Assembly: GCA_020027345.1 (NCBI GenBank)
Contig: JAHRAH010000119.1
Span: forward strand, 1 to 33,560
Reading direction: 5' to 3'
Length of the DNA stretch: 33,560 bases
Origin: Gammaproteobacteria bacterium
Lineage (GTDB): Bacteria > Pseudomonadota > Gammaproteobacteria > Tethybacterales > Persebacteraceae
Shown: positions 8,669 through 16,661 of the stretch, in pieces
Position numbering within the stretch: position 1 is the stretch's first letter
How the letters are laid out: the number at the start of each line of letters is the position of its first letter
Position numbers and translations under genes: made by a program
Notes under the pieces: generated by a model
The model's database searches: none
What the model was told of the DNA's origin: nothing
The model's input: only the letters and a program-made list of their open reading frames with translations

Positions 8669-8674
8669 GGGGGG

Positions 8675-9418
8675 ATGCATTCGGAGGAAAAGCAGAAGGC
8701 GGGGCGGAACTCTCGCTTGTCTTTGGCCTTTTTTGGCAAGGCGTTGCGGCGGGGGGCGGGCGGGGCGGGGTTTGCGCTGGGGTCTTCGTTTTTTGCGCTC
8801 GGCGCGCTCTTTGGCGAGAGCGGGCTTTCGGTCGCGGAAGCGGCGGCGTTTTCGTTTTTTACTTTCGCCCTGCCGGCGCAACTCGTCGCGGCGCAAATGT
8901 TCGCCGACGGCGCCGGGGCGGCGGCAGTCGTCGTCGCCGTTGTTTTCGTAAACGCCCGCCTTGTTCCGATGACGGTCTCGCTGCTGCCGCTGCTGCGGCC
9001 GGCGCGCGCGCGAACGGTTTGGGATTTCGCGCTCGCGCATTTTCTCGCCGTTACGAGTTGGGTGTTTTTTATGAACACCTACCGCGAAGAAGAAGAAAGC
9101 GCGCGCCTTTTGTGGTTTGCGCAGGCGGCGGTTTTTTTCTGGACGGCGGGCGTCGCCGCGACCGTCGCCGGACATTTCGCCGGCGCATCTTTGCCGCCGC
9201 ATTTGCTTGTCGGGCTGCTTTTTTTGAACCCCGCCTATTTTCTTTTTATGATGCTGCGCTCGCTGGCGCGCAAAAGCGACGCGGCGGCGATGGCGATGGG
9301 AATGCTGCTGCTGCCGCCGGCGCGTTTTTTCTTTCCCGAATGGGACGCCCTCGCCGCCGGAATCGTCGGCGGGACGGCCGCTTTTTTGTTTTCGCGCGGC
9401 GGGGGGGCGGGGGCGTGA
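8675..9418 (+). CDS. azlC: AzlC family branched-chain amino acid exporter, large subunit
   Basis: The protein has 247 residues, with a short charged N-terminus and then about six to seven hydrophobic helices. Family features are the AAAFSFFTFALPAQLVAAQMF segment (about 70-90), FVNARLVPMTVSLLPLL with the conserved N-x-R (about 102-118), and a late FLNPAYFLFMM. AzlC and AzlD together form an exporter for branched-chain amino acids and analogues. Its stop overlaps the GTG start of azlD (GTGA), so the two subunits are translationally coupled. The ATG at 8675 is preceded directly by a G6 run and a -10-like box. The direction is opposite to most of the window. Confidence 0.92.
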   Translation: MHSEEKQKAGRNSRLSLAFFGKALRRGAGGAGFALGSSFFALGALFGESGLSVAEAAAFSFFTFALPAQLVAAQMFADGAGAAAVVVAVVFVNARLVPMTVSLLPLLRPARARTVWDFALAHFLAVTSWVFFMNTYREEEESARLLWFAQAAVFFWTAGVAATVAGHFAGASLPPHLLVGLLFLNPAYFLFMMLRSLARKSDAAAMAMGMLLLPPARFFFPEWDALAAGIVGGTAAFLFSRGGGAGA

Positions 9419-9726
9419 GCCCGGCGTTTTTTATTTTGCTGTGTTCGCTGGCGACCTACGCCTGCCGCTTTGCCGGAGTCCTCGCCGCCGGAAAAGTGCG
9501 CCCGAACTCCGCCGCTTTTCGTTATGCGACCTGCGTGACCTACGGCATCATCGCCGCCATCATCCTGCGCCTTGTCGCCTACCCGCAGGGACCCGCCGCC
9601 GAAACCGCATTGGAAGCGCGCCTCGCCGCCATCGCCGCCGGTTTGCTCGTTTATTTCCTGCTCCGCCGCAATGTCGCCGCCGGCGCATGGACGGCCGCGG
9701 GAGTTTTTGTTTTAATCAATCCGTAA
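9415..9726 (+). CDS. azlD: AzlD family small subunit of the branched-chain amino acid exporter
   Basis: The protein has 103 residues with three to four hydrophobic helices. ATYACRFAGVL near the start and the central FRYATCVTYGIIAAIIL block match the AzlD pattern (a short Tyr-containing first helix, then a helix with a polar turn). The start is GTG at 9415, inside the azlC stop codon (4-bp GTGA overlap); no ATG is available in frame at this point. It works with AzlC in the inner membrane. The stop is followed at once by REP-like repeats. Confidence 0.88.
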   Translation: MSPAFFILLCSLATYACRFAGVLAAGKVRPNSAAFRYATCVTYGIIAAIILRLVAYPQGPAAETALEARLAAIAAGLLVYFLLRRNVAAGAWTAAGVFVLINP

Positions 9727-9727
9727 C

Positions 9728-9948
9728 CGTCATTCCCGCGAAAGCGGAAATCCATACGGGGATTGTGGTTTTCGCTGAGTTTGGGGCGGGCGAGGATTTT
9801 GCGGTTTTGGCGGGCGGGTTATGGATTCCCGCTTTCGCGGGAATGACGATTTGAATACGATTTTTCCTCTTCGCCTTTATTTGCGGGCGGGGACGATTCC
9901 TCTTTTTCGCCGGCTCCGTATGGATTCCCGCTTTCGCGGGAATGACGG
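9728..9948. repeat. REP-like cluster (three copies, one inverted)
   Basis: Copies lie at about 9728-9757 (CGTCATTCCCGCGAAAGCGG orientation), 9820-9848 and 9919-9948 (inverted orientation, ending CGGGAATGACG). Each unit is itself a palindrome (CCCGC..GCGGG), and the first and second can pair into a long stem, so the cluster can end transcription from azlCD and from whatever arrives on the - strand. Related copies fill 31423-33495. There is no gene in this gap. Confidence 0.85.
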
Positions 9949-9949
9949 G

Positions 9950-12900
9950 TTAGGCGCGGGGGAGTTTTAGCGGGGGGAGAGCGTCCACTATTTTCACGGT
10001 TTCTATGCTGATGCGGACGACGCGCTTCAACAGCGAGACGATGTATTCGGGGCCGCCGCTCCATTCGTTGGGGTCGTTGACTATGCCGCTTTCTTTGTTG
10101 ACGGCGCGCTGATAACGGTCCATCACCCATTCCACGGCGGATTTGCCGTTGACGCGGTAGCAATGCGCTTTTTCCGGAATGCCCGCGAGCGTCAGCGAAT
10201 CGTTGTAAACGACCGCCGATTTGTCCAAGCCGCCGGATTCTTTTTTGGCAAAGCGCATTTTGCGCACGGCGTAATCCGGCTTGCTTATCAAATCGCGCTT
10301 TATTTCGCGCAGGGGATATTCGGGCGCGATTTCGTAGTTGACATGCAATTCGGCGAGCGCGCGCCCCGCTTTGGCGAAAGCGCGAAAATCCCGGACGGTT
10401 TCGGCGAAGGGAATGCGCGGCAGCATCTTTTTCAGGTCGGAGGCGTAACGCCCGCGGTATTGCGGGGAATGCAAAACGCCGTAGACATAATAAAAGATGT
10501 CCTCTTTGGAAATGCCGCCCGCGCCGTATTGCTTGCGGAAGAGTTGCAGCGTCGCGTCCGGAATGTTGTCGCGCCGTTTGCCGCCGCCCCCGGCGAGTTT
10601 GCCCGCCGGGGTTTCGTAATAATACAATGGGAAGCACTGTCCGTTGGACTGTAATTGAATATCGGACAGAGTGTCCGTCACCAACGCCGAAAAATCACTG
10701 CTCGCCCCGATTCCGGACACCGATATGATGCGGTTTTCTATTTTAACCGCCGGAAAAAATCGGGGCATTAAATGCACCCTGTTATTAAACTGACGGTCAA
10801 AATAAAGCCACTGCCGGCAAAATGGGCGATACAACGACAGACGAATATTATCGCCATCAAATACCCCCTCCTTTCCTTTTGCCAAGTTGTCCACCAATTT
10901 GGCGTTCCAGCTGATTTGTTTCTCATCCTTGTTTATGAAACCGTCAGCCGGCAGCGCATTTTTGCGCGCCTTGGCGATTTTATAAGCCGCAATTTGAGAA
11001 TTGTAAAACCCGATGGTCGCGCGCATATTGGCGGCAACCGTTTTGCGCGCAAAATTATATGCCCATGCGTCCCTTGTGGTTTCCGCGCCCCGGCTGTATA
11101 AAAGAAACACGCTCGGGGAAGCGGCGGTTTTGCCTTTGTTTTCCTTGGCGCCCAGCGGCAGGAATTTTTGGAATTCGGGATGGCGCTGGTTAATCCAGTC
11201 GCCGGCCTCGTTGGGGACGACGGTTTGCCATTCAAGGTCGGCGTAGTTTTTGCCGCGCACTATGTCCAGTTTTTGCTCGCGCGTCAGGTAATCGCCGATG
11301 TCGTGGTAATACAATTTTGCCGGTGCTTTTTCGGCGCCGCGTTTTTTGATAAAAACAGTAACGGCGACCGGCGTCCGGGTGCCGTGGCCGAAAACATTCC
11401 CCTTTTCCTTCCGGCGCTGTTCGCCCGAAGTGCGGGCGTTGCCGCGCAGGTTCAGGCAGTAGATGGAGGAAAAATCTTTAATCAAACTTTTGCGCAGTCC
11501 GGCGGTGGCGTTGCCTTCAATAAATCCGCCGTTGGTGACGAAGGCGACGACGCCCTCTTCGCCGATTCTGTCCGCGGCCCAGCGAATGGAGCGGATGTAG
11601 GAATCATATAAACTGTTTTTGTTCGTCGCCTCGGAAAGGCGGGCGTAGGTTTCGGTTATTCTCGCGTCCAGCGCGGGGTATTTTAGGTTTGCGTTGGCGT
11701 CGTTTGCGCTGCGCTGCCCGGCGGAATAGGGCGGGTTGCCGATGATGACGCGGATTTCCGCCTTGTTTTGTTTTTTCGCGCGGGCGGAGTTGTCGGGGAA
11801 CACTTGGTCAATGGCGCGGTTCGTGTTTTCGCCCATCCGGAAGGTGTCGGCGAGGACGATTCCGGCGAAGGGGCGGTATTCGCCGCCGGCGCGGAAATGA
11901 AAACTTTCTTCAATGTTGACGGCGGCGATGTAATAGGCGAGCAAAACGATTTCGTTTGCGTGCAGTTCGGATTCGTATTTGCGCGGCAAATCGCGGGAGG
12001 CGATGATTCCCGACTGCAGCAGGCGGGCGGCGAAAGTTCCCGTTCCGGCGAAAGGGTCCAAGATATGCACATTGCGGGCGGTCAACCCTTTTCCGAATTC
12101 CGCCCGCAGCGCTTTGTCGGCGCTGGCGAGGATGAAGTCCACGATTTCCACGGGAGTGTAGACGATTCCGAGGCGCTCGGAATCCTTCTTGAATGCGGCG
12201 GCGAAGAATTTTTCGTAGAGTTCCTTCATCACCGTTTGCTTGCCCTCGGCGGTTTCTATTCCGCTGGCGCGCTCGCGGACGCTTTCGTAGAATTTCGCCA
12301 GTTTTTCGGTTTCGGCTTTGAGTCCGGCTTTGTCCAGAATGTCCAGCATTTTTTGCATCGCGCGGGAGACGGGGTTTTTCTCGGCGAAGCGGTAGTTTTG
12401 GAAAAGGGCGGAAAAGACCGGGCGGGTGATGAGATGCTGCGAGAGCATCTCCACGGCGTCGGATTCGCCGACGGCGGGGTTGAGGTTTTCGCGGAGTTTT
12501 TCCAGAAAGTCGCCGAACGGCGCGCGGCAGGAGCCGGAATGCAGCAGCCCGCGGATTCGGGCAATGTTTGTGCGGGCTATTTCGCCGACATCCTTCGCCC
12601 AATCCTCCCAGTAGCGACGGTCGCCGCATTTGAGGACGATGCGGGCGAAGATGGCGTTTTTCCATTCTTCAAATTCGGGGAAGGGCAGTTGCGGCATAGC
12701 CGGTTCGGTTTGCCCGGACTTGCCCGCGGACGGTTCGGAATCGGGAAAAGGAACGCCGATGATTTGTATTTTGTCATCCGGCGCCCCCTCGTTGAGCGCG
12801 ATGCGGTTTATCATCGCGTTAAAGCGCTCGTCGTGGGCGCGCAGGGCGCGCAAAACATCCCAGATGATTTTGTAGTTTTGGTCGCCGGAGGAAAGCGCCC

Positions 12901-14737
12901 TTTCCGGCGGCTCGCCGGCGGGAATGACGACGGGCAAAATGACATAGCCGAGTTTTTTGCCCGGGGCGGTGCGCATCACGCGCCCGACCGCCTGCACGAC
13001 ATCCACCTGCGATTTGCGGGGGTTGAGAAACATCACGGCGTCCAGCGCGGGGACATCCACTCCCTCGGAAAGGCAGCGGGCGTTGGAAAGAATGTGGCAG
13101 CGGTTTTCGCCGGGTTCACTTCGCAGCCAGTCCAGCAGGTTGACGCGCTGCAGGGCGTTCATCGTGCCGTCTACATGCTCCACTTCGCAAACGAGTTCGC
13201 CCTCTTCGGCGGCGCCGCTCTTTTCGCGGTATTCGCGCACGATGGAATCAAAACTTGCCTTCACCCGCCGGGAATCCGCGATGCGGTTTGTAAAAGCGAC
13301 GGCGCGGCGCATCGGGGCGGGGTCGGCGTTTGGCGCTTCTTCCTCCGGGGTCAGGCGCTTGGCGAGTCCGTTCCAGCAGCCGACGAGTTTTGCGGCGTCT
13401 TTGAGTTTGAGTTCGCCGCCGTCCGCAAGGGAGGACTGCACGGCGCGCGCCATCCGGCTTTCGTCTATCGTCAGCACCATCACTTTGTAATCGGAAAGCA
13501 GCCCGCGGCGCACGGCTTCGGAAAAGCCGAGGCGGTGGAGTTCCGCGCCGTATTTTTCTTCGTCGTCCATGGAGTAGACGGTGATTTTGTTTTCCGCCGC
13601 CTTTTTCTTGGCGGATTCCAAATACAAGCGGGGAGTCGCCGTCATATACAGGCGCTTTTTGGCGAGAATGTAACCGGCGTTGTGTATGGCGGTGAAATAT
13701 TTGGCGACGCCCTCGCCGCCCTCGCCTTCGGGGCGCTCTATGCCGGTCGTGCGGTGTGCTTCGTCGCAAACCGCCAAATCAAAAGGCAAAACGCCGCTTT
13801 GCTTTTGCGCGCGGGCGACGACATCAATGGAATGGTATGTGGAAAAAACAATGTTCAGCCGCTCCGCGCCCGGCGCAAAACGCGCCTTCAAACGCCGCGC
13901 CAATTCGCCGGGGTTTGTCGTCGCCGGCAGGGCGAGGTCGTGCATTTGTATGTCCTCGTTGTCGCGCCCCACTTTGTCGTCGGAGCAAACGACAAAATTG
14001 CGCTGGGGAACTTCCGCCTCCTCCGAAAACTCGCGCAGCGCCTGCGAAAGCAAAGACAAAGAAGGCACCAAAAACAAAACGCCGCCGCCGCCGGGCGCCG
14101 CCACCGCTTCGGCGATTTTCAGGGCGGTGTAGGTTTTGCCCGTGCCGCAAGCCATTATCAGCCGCCCGCGGCCGGCTTTTTCCAAACCGGCGAGAACATC
14201 CTTTATCGCCTCGCGCTGATGCGGCATCGGCTTTTTCTTTTGCGCGGGGGTTTTGATTTTGGGGTTGAGAAAACTCGCCCACGGCGCGTCGCCGGCGGCC
14301 ATGTCTCCGCGGCCGACGCGAACGCACGGCACTTTCTGCCCGCGCATCGCGTCCTCGGCGTTCTTCCCCCACTTTTCGGTGGTGGCGACAATCATTCGGT
14401 GCGTGAACGGCCGCTTCCCCGACGCGGTGAAGAATGTGTCAATGTCGCCGCGCTGAATGGAGGTTCCGGGCGCGTAAAACTTCGCCTGTATCGCCCAGTA
14501 GTTTGTCCTGTCGCCGTCCGGCTCTTCGGCGACCAAATCTATGCCGGTGTCGTCTTTCGGTTCGCCGCGCGATTCGCGCCATTCCGCCCACAGGAAAACT
14601 TTTGCAAACCGGTCTTTGTATATCGCGTCGTGCCGCAGCCAAAATTGCACCAGCCGCTCAAAAAAGCGCCCCTGCTCCGCCGTGTTGCCGGCTTTCGCCC
14701 GCAACGCTTCCAGCACTTTGTTAAAATCGTCCAGCAC
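9950..14737 (-). CDS. Type ISP single-chain restriction-modification enzyme
   Basis: This is a single 1595-residue polypeptide carrying all activities of a restriction-modification system. In order it has an Mrr-like nuclease domain (TGIDLVAEE with D67, then WAIQAKF with Q84 and K86); a superfamily 2 translocase with Walker A ACGTGKT (196-202), DEAH (325-328), MTATP (365-369) and the motif V/VI block SEGVDVPALD...QAVGRVMR (557-589); and an N6-adenine methyltransferase with DPFAGTGTF (894-902) and NPPY (1001-1004). The remaining ~450 residues are the expected target-recognition region. Domain order and size match LlaBIII/LlaGI-type enzymes. The start is GTG at 14737, with AGGGAAA just upstream. 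No separate subunits are needed or present. All motifs look intact. The target sequence cannot be read from the protein. Confidence 0.95.
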   Translation of the reverse strand: MLDDFNKVLEALRAKAGNTAEQGRFFERLVQFWLRHDAIYKDRFAKVFLWAEWRESRGEPKDDTGIDLVAEEPDGDRTNYWAIQAKFYAPGTSIQRGDIDTFFTASGKRPFTHRMIVATTEKWGKNAEDAMRGQKVPCVRVGRGDMAAGDAPWASFLNPKIKTPAQKKKPMPHQREAIKDVLAGLEKAGRGRLIMACGTGKTYTALKIAEAVAAPGGGGVLFLVPSLSLLSQALREFSEEAEVPQRNFVVCSDDKVGRDNEDIQMHDLALPATTNPGELARRLKARFAPGAERLNIVFSTYHSIDVVARAQKQSGVLPFDLAVCDEAHRTTGIERPEGEGGEGVAKYFTAIHNAGYILAKKRLYMTATPRLYLESAKKKAAENKITVYSMDDEEKYGAELHRLGFSEAVRRGLLSDYKVMVLTIDESRMARAVQSSLADGGELKLKDAAKLVGCWNGLAKRLTPEEEAPNADPAPMRRAVAFTNRIADSRRVKASFDSIVREYREKSGAAEEGELVCEVEHVDGTMNALQRVNLLDWLRSEPGENRCHILSNARCLSEGVDVPALDAVMFLNPRKSQVDVVQAVGRVMRTAPGKKLGYVILPVVIPAGEPPERALSSGDQNYKIIWDVLRALRAHDERFNAMINRIALNEGAPDDKIQIIGVPFPDSEPSAGKSGQTEPAMPQLPFPEFEEWKNAIFARIVLKCGDRRYWEDWAKDVGEIARTNIARIRGLLHSGSCRAPFGDFLEKLRENLNPAVGESDAVEMLSQHLITRPVFSALFQNYRFAEKNPVSRAMQKMLDILDKAGLKAETEKLAKFYESVRERASGIETAEGKQTVMKELYEKFFAAAFKKDSERLGIVYTPVEIVDFILASADKALRAEFGKGLTARNVHILDPFAGTGTFAARLLQSGIIASRDLPRKYESELHANEIVLLAYYIAAVNIEESFHFRAGGEYRPFAGIVLADTFRMGENTNRAIDQVFPDNSARAKKQNKAEIRVIIGNPPYSAGQRSANDANANLKYPALDARITETYARLSEATNKNSLYDSYIRSIRWAADRIGEEGVVAFVTNGGFIEGNATAGLRKSLIKDFSSIYCLNLRGNARTSGEQRRKEKGNVFGHGTRTPVAVTVFIKKRGAEKAPAKLYYHDIGDYLTREQKLDIVRGKNYADLEWQTVVPNEAGDWINQRHPEFQKFLPLGAKENKGKTAASPSVFLLYSRGAETTRDAWAYNFARKTVAANMRATIGFYNSQIAAYKIAKARKNALPADGFINKDEKQISWNAKLVDNLAKGKEGVFDGDNIRLSLYRPFCRQWLYFDRQFNNRVHLMPRFFPAVKIENRIISVSGIGASSDFSALVTDTLSDIQLQSNGQCFPLYYYETPAGKLAGGGGKRRDNIPDATLQLFRKQYGAGGISKEDIFYYVYGVLHSPQYRGRYASDLKKMLPRIPFAETVRDFRAFAKAGRALAELHVNYEIAPEYPLREIKRDLISKPDYAVRKMRFAKKESGGLDKSAVVYNDSLTLAGIPEKAHCYRVNGKSAVEWVMDRYQRAVNKESGIVNDPNEWSGGPEYIVSLLKRVVRISIETVKIVDALPPLKLPRA

Positions 14738-14755
14738 GGCTTTCCCTGCGGGGAT

Positions 14756-14761
14756 ATTATA
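14756..14761 (-). promoter_or_regulatory. -10 box (TATAAT) of the type ISP gene
   Basis: A perfect TATAAT lies 18 nt before the GTG at 14737, predicting a leader of about 10-12 nt with an AGGGAAA ribosome binding site. There is no clear -35. It is in the 46-nt gap after the Abi gene, so the restriction enzyme can be expressed on its own. Confidence 0.45.
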
Positions 14762-14783
14762 GCCGTTTGGTGGAAAGTGTTCG

Positions 14784-15479
14784 TTATCGGCGCCAAAATT
14801 CCGCCGCCCGCCATCCGCCCGGAAAACCCATCGCCGCCTCGCAAACTTCGCCGCGACTTTCCAGCAACCCCAACAATTGCCGCGCCCAGTCGCGCCCCGG
14901 CGGTATGATATCCGTCAGGTGCGCCAAAAGAACCAGCGTGTTGTAGAGTTTTCCCTGCGCGGCGAAATTAAAGAACGGCTTCAACGCCGGTTTTTTAACC
15001 GGCAACACCGGCTCAATGTCAAAACGCACATTCCACAAACGCTCGTGATGCGCGCAAATGTTGCGAACTTCCGTCAGATGATGCAAAAACGGCGCGAGGA
15101 TTTTTTCATCCGTTCCGTAGGCGTTTGCAATTTGCTGGCGCAGGGAATGGCTTTTGATGCCGCTGTAACGCCGCGACAATTTTCCCATGGATGTTTTCAC
15201 CTCACTCCGAAAAGGCATCTGCGCGCGCACGGAAATCTCAACGCGCCCGGCGGCGTCCATCACCAGCAGGCGCAATTTACGGTCAAAAACATAAAGGTCA
15301 ACGACGCGCCCAAAATCCGCGCCTTCGCAAAAACGCCCGCCGCCCCGCCCCTGAAAAGAAGACCAGTATTCGCGCAAAACGCCCGCGCCGATGTGCCGCA
15401 AGAAATGCCGCGCGCTTTCGCGGTCGGGAACGCACATCCCGAGGCGAATCAAGGAATTAATCCGCTCGTCGGCATTCAT
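14784..15479 (-). CDS. Abi family protein (AbiD/AbiF-like, HEPN fold)
   Basis: The protein has 231 residues from the ATG at 15479; a TTG seven codons upstream is possible. The family core is present: IRLGMCVPD near the N-terminus, the DLYVFDRKLRLLVMDAAGRVEI helix (61-82), and the diagnostic LTEVRNICAHHERLWN (135-150). R139 and H144/H145 of the latter form the R-x4-6-H motif of HEPN ribonucleases. Abi_2 proteins are abortive-infection factors; by family inference it would cleave RNA on phage infection. It is directly upstream of the type ISP gene in the same direction and has its own strong promoter, so the two form a small defence unit. The trigger and the target are unknown. Confidence 0.9.
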   Translation of the reverse strand: MNADERINSLIRLGMCVPDRESARHFLRHIGAGVLREYWSSFQGRGGGRFCEGADFGRVVDLYVFDRKLRLLVMDAAGRVEISVRAQMPFRSEVKTSMGKLSRRYSGIKSHSLRQQIANAYGTDEKILAPFLHHLTEVRNICAHHERLWNVRFDIEPVLPVKKPALKPFFNFAAQGKLYNTLVLLAHLTDIIPPGRDWARQLLGLLESRGEVCEAAMGFPGGWRAAEFWRR

Positions 15480-15504
15480 CGGGGTTTCGGCGCGGCGCAA
15501 TGTT

Positions 15505-15567
15505 GTTCCCCGAAGAAAAAAATGCCCCCCCCTGGTGCGCCGGTCGGCGAGAGGCGTGGAGGGGAAC
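15505..15567 (-). repeat. Inverted repeat in the Abi leader
   Basis: GTTCCCC (15505-15511) and GGGGAAC (15561-15567) are perfect 7-bp arms around about 49 nt that include runs of A and C. In the Abi transcript (start point near 15571) this would fold in the 5' leader just before the start codon. It could be a regulatory stem or a dispersed intergenic repeat. Confidence 0.35.
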
Positions 15568-15577
15568 TATCGCTTTC

Positions 15578-15604
15578 AGTATACCACAATTGGGAAAAAG
15601 TCAA
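15578..15604 (-). promoter_or_regulatory. Promoter of the Abi gene (TTGACT, extended -10 TGGTATACT)
   Basis: On the - strand TTGACT (15604-15599) is separated by 15 nt from TATACT (15583-15578), preceded by the TG of an extended -10. The spacer is short, but the extension compensates. It is one of the best promoters in the window and predicts a leader of about 90 nt. The stretch 15605-15686 up to the dprA stop shows no gene. Confidence 0.6.
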
Positions 15605-15686
15605 CCCTTTCGCCGGAAAATTTTTTGCGCGGGCAATTCCGTCGTTGCCGTATTTCCGGCCGCGGTGCGGCAATGGCAAAGCCGGA

Positions 15687-16661
15687 TTATGCGAAGAGGG
15701 GCGCGTCGTTGTTTTTGGGGGGACGGCTGGCGAGGAGTTGTTTGAGGGATTGGGGGGAATCGGGGGCGGGCCAGGGAAGCGCGCCTTTTTTTTGCAGCGC
15801 CGCCAGTCCTTTGCGTTCGCCGCCTTCGGCGCGGACATAAATTGGCGCGAGGCGGAGGGAGTTCAGTTGTTCCGTCGCGCCCGCCCATGTTCCGCCGGCG
15901 CCTTCGGCGGAATGCACGACCAATGCGGCGTCGGCGAGCGCGTATATTAATTTGTTGCGTTCCATCGCGCGCCCGACTGCAAAGCCGGCGCCGGGGTCGC
16001 AAGGCGAAACCAAAACCAGCCGTCCGTCCGCGAGCATTTCGCGGTGTTCGGAATGCGTCGCCGCCCGTTCCAAACCGTGCGCGAGAACGCCCGCGGCGCT
16101 TCCGCCGTTTTCCAGCGCGCCGCGCATCGCGGACAAATCGGCGCCGCGCGCCGCGCCGGAAATCAAAACAGCGCCCGCCCGCGCCGCGAGTTCGCCGGCG
16201 CCGCGCGCGTATTCGGCGAGTTCTTCGTTTATTTCGCGCGAGCCGACGACCGCCAATCCTCCGCTTTCCAAAAGCGCCGGTTCGCCGCAGCCAAAAAGCA
16301 CCGCCGGCGCGCGCGCGCGCAACCGTTCTTTAATGCGGCGGGGATATTCGCCGTCGCCGCGCCCGAAAAACCATATCGCCCGCGCCTGCCAGCGCCGCGC
16401 CGCCTGCGCGAGCAAAAAACCGCGCGCCAAAAGCGTGCGCAGCCGGTTCGCGCAAACGACATTCGCGCATTGTTCAATCCATTTCTCGGAATCGGGCGCG
16501 ATTAAATCCGCCGGGGTTTTTTGCAGTTCGCCCAGCCGCTGCGCGAGTTTGTTGTATTCGCCGAGTGCCAGCGTTTTCGCTTCTTCCCGCCCGCGCCCGG
16601 CGAACAGCGGCGCGCTCAGCAAAAGCGCCGCCTGCGTGTTTGCGGAAACTTCCCCGCTCAC
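15687..16661 (-). CDS. dprA: DprA/Smf-like DNA-processing protein (SLOG Rossmann fold)
   Basis: The protein has 324 residues from GTG at 16661, which overlaps the helicase-PRTase stop by 4 bp (GTGA). The Rossmann core carries LAVVGSREI (136-144), LISGAARGADLSAM (166-179) and ERNKLIYALADAALVV (234-249, corresponding to the RNR motif of DprA). A GGTWAGATEQL block (256-266) stands in place of the usual SG-s-l-TA motif. An N-terminal helical region (about 1-120) precedes it and the usual C-terminal winged helix is absent. Canonical DprA loads RecA on incoming single-stranded DNA in transformation. The variant motifs and the coupling to a PRTase-helicase suggest a specialised partner rather than the housekeeping protein. 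The name therefore denotes family, not proven role. Confidence 0.85.
   Translation of the reverse strand: MSGEVSANTQAALLLSAPLFAGRGREEAKTLALGEYNKLAQRLGELQKTPADLIAPDSEKWIEQCANVVCANRLRTLLARGFLLAQAARRWQARAIWFFGRGDGEYPRRIKERLRARAPAVLFGCGEPALLESGGLAVVGSREINEELAEYARGAGELAARAGAVLISGAARGADLSAMRGALENGGSAAGVLAHGLERAATHSEHREMLADGRLVLVSPCDPGAGFAVGRAMERNKLIYALADAALVVHSAEGAGGTWAGATEQLNSLRLAPIYVRAEGGERKGLAALQKKGALPWPAPDSPQSLKQLLASRPPKNNDAPLFA

Noticed and set aside
11768-14908. Open frame of over 1000 codons on the + strand opposite the type ISP gene
   Set aside because: It arises from codon bias of the real gene on the other strand; the - strand frame carries all helicase and methyltransferase motifs.
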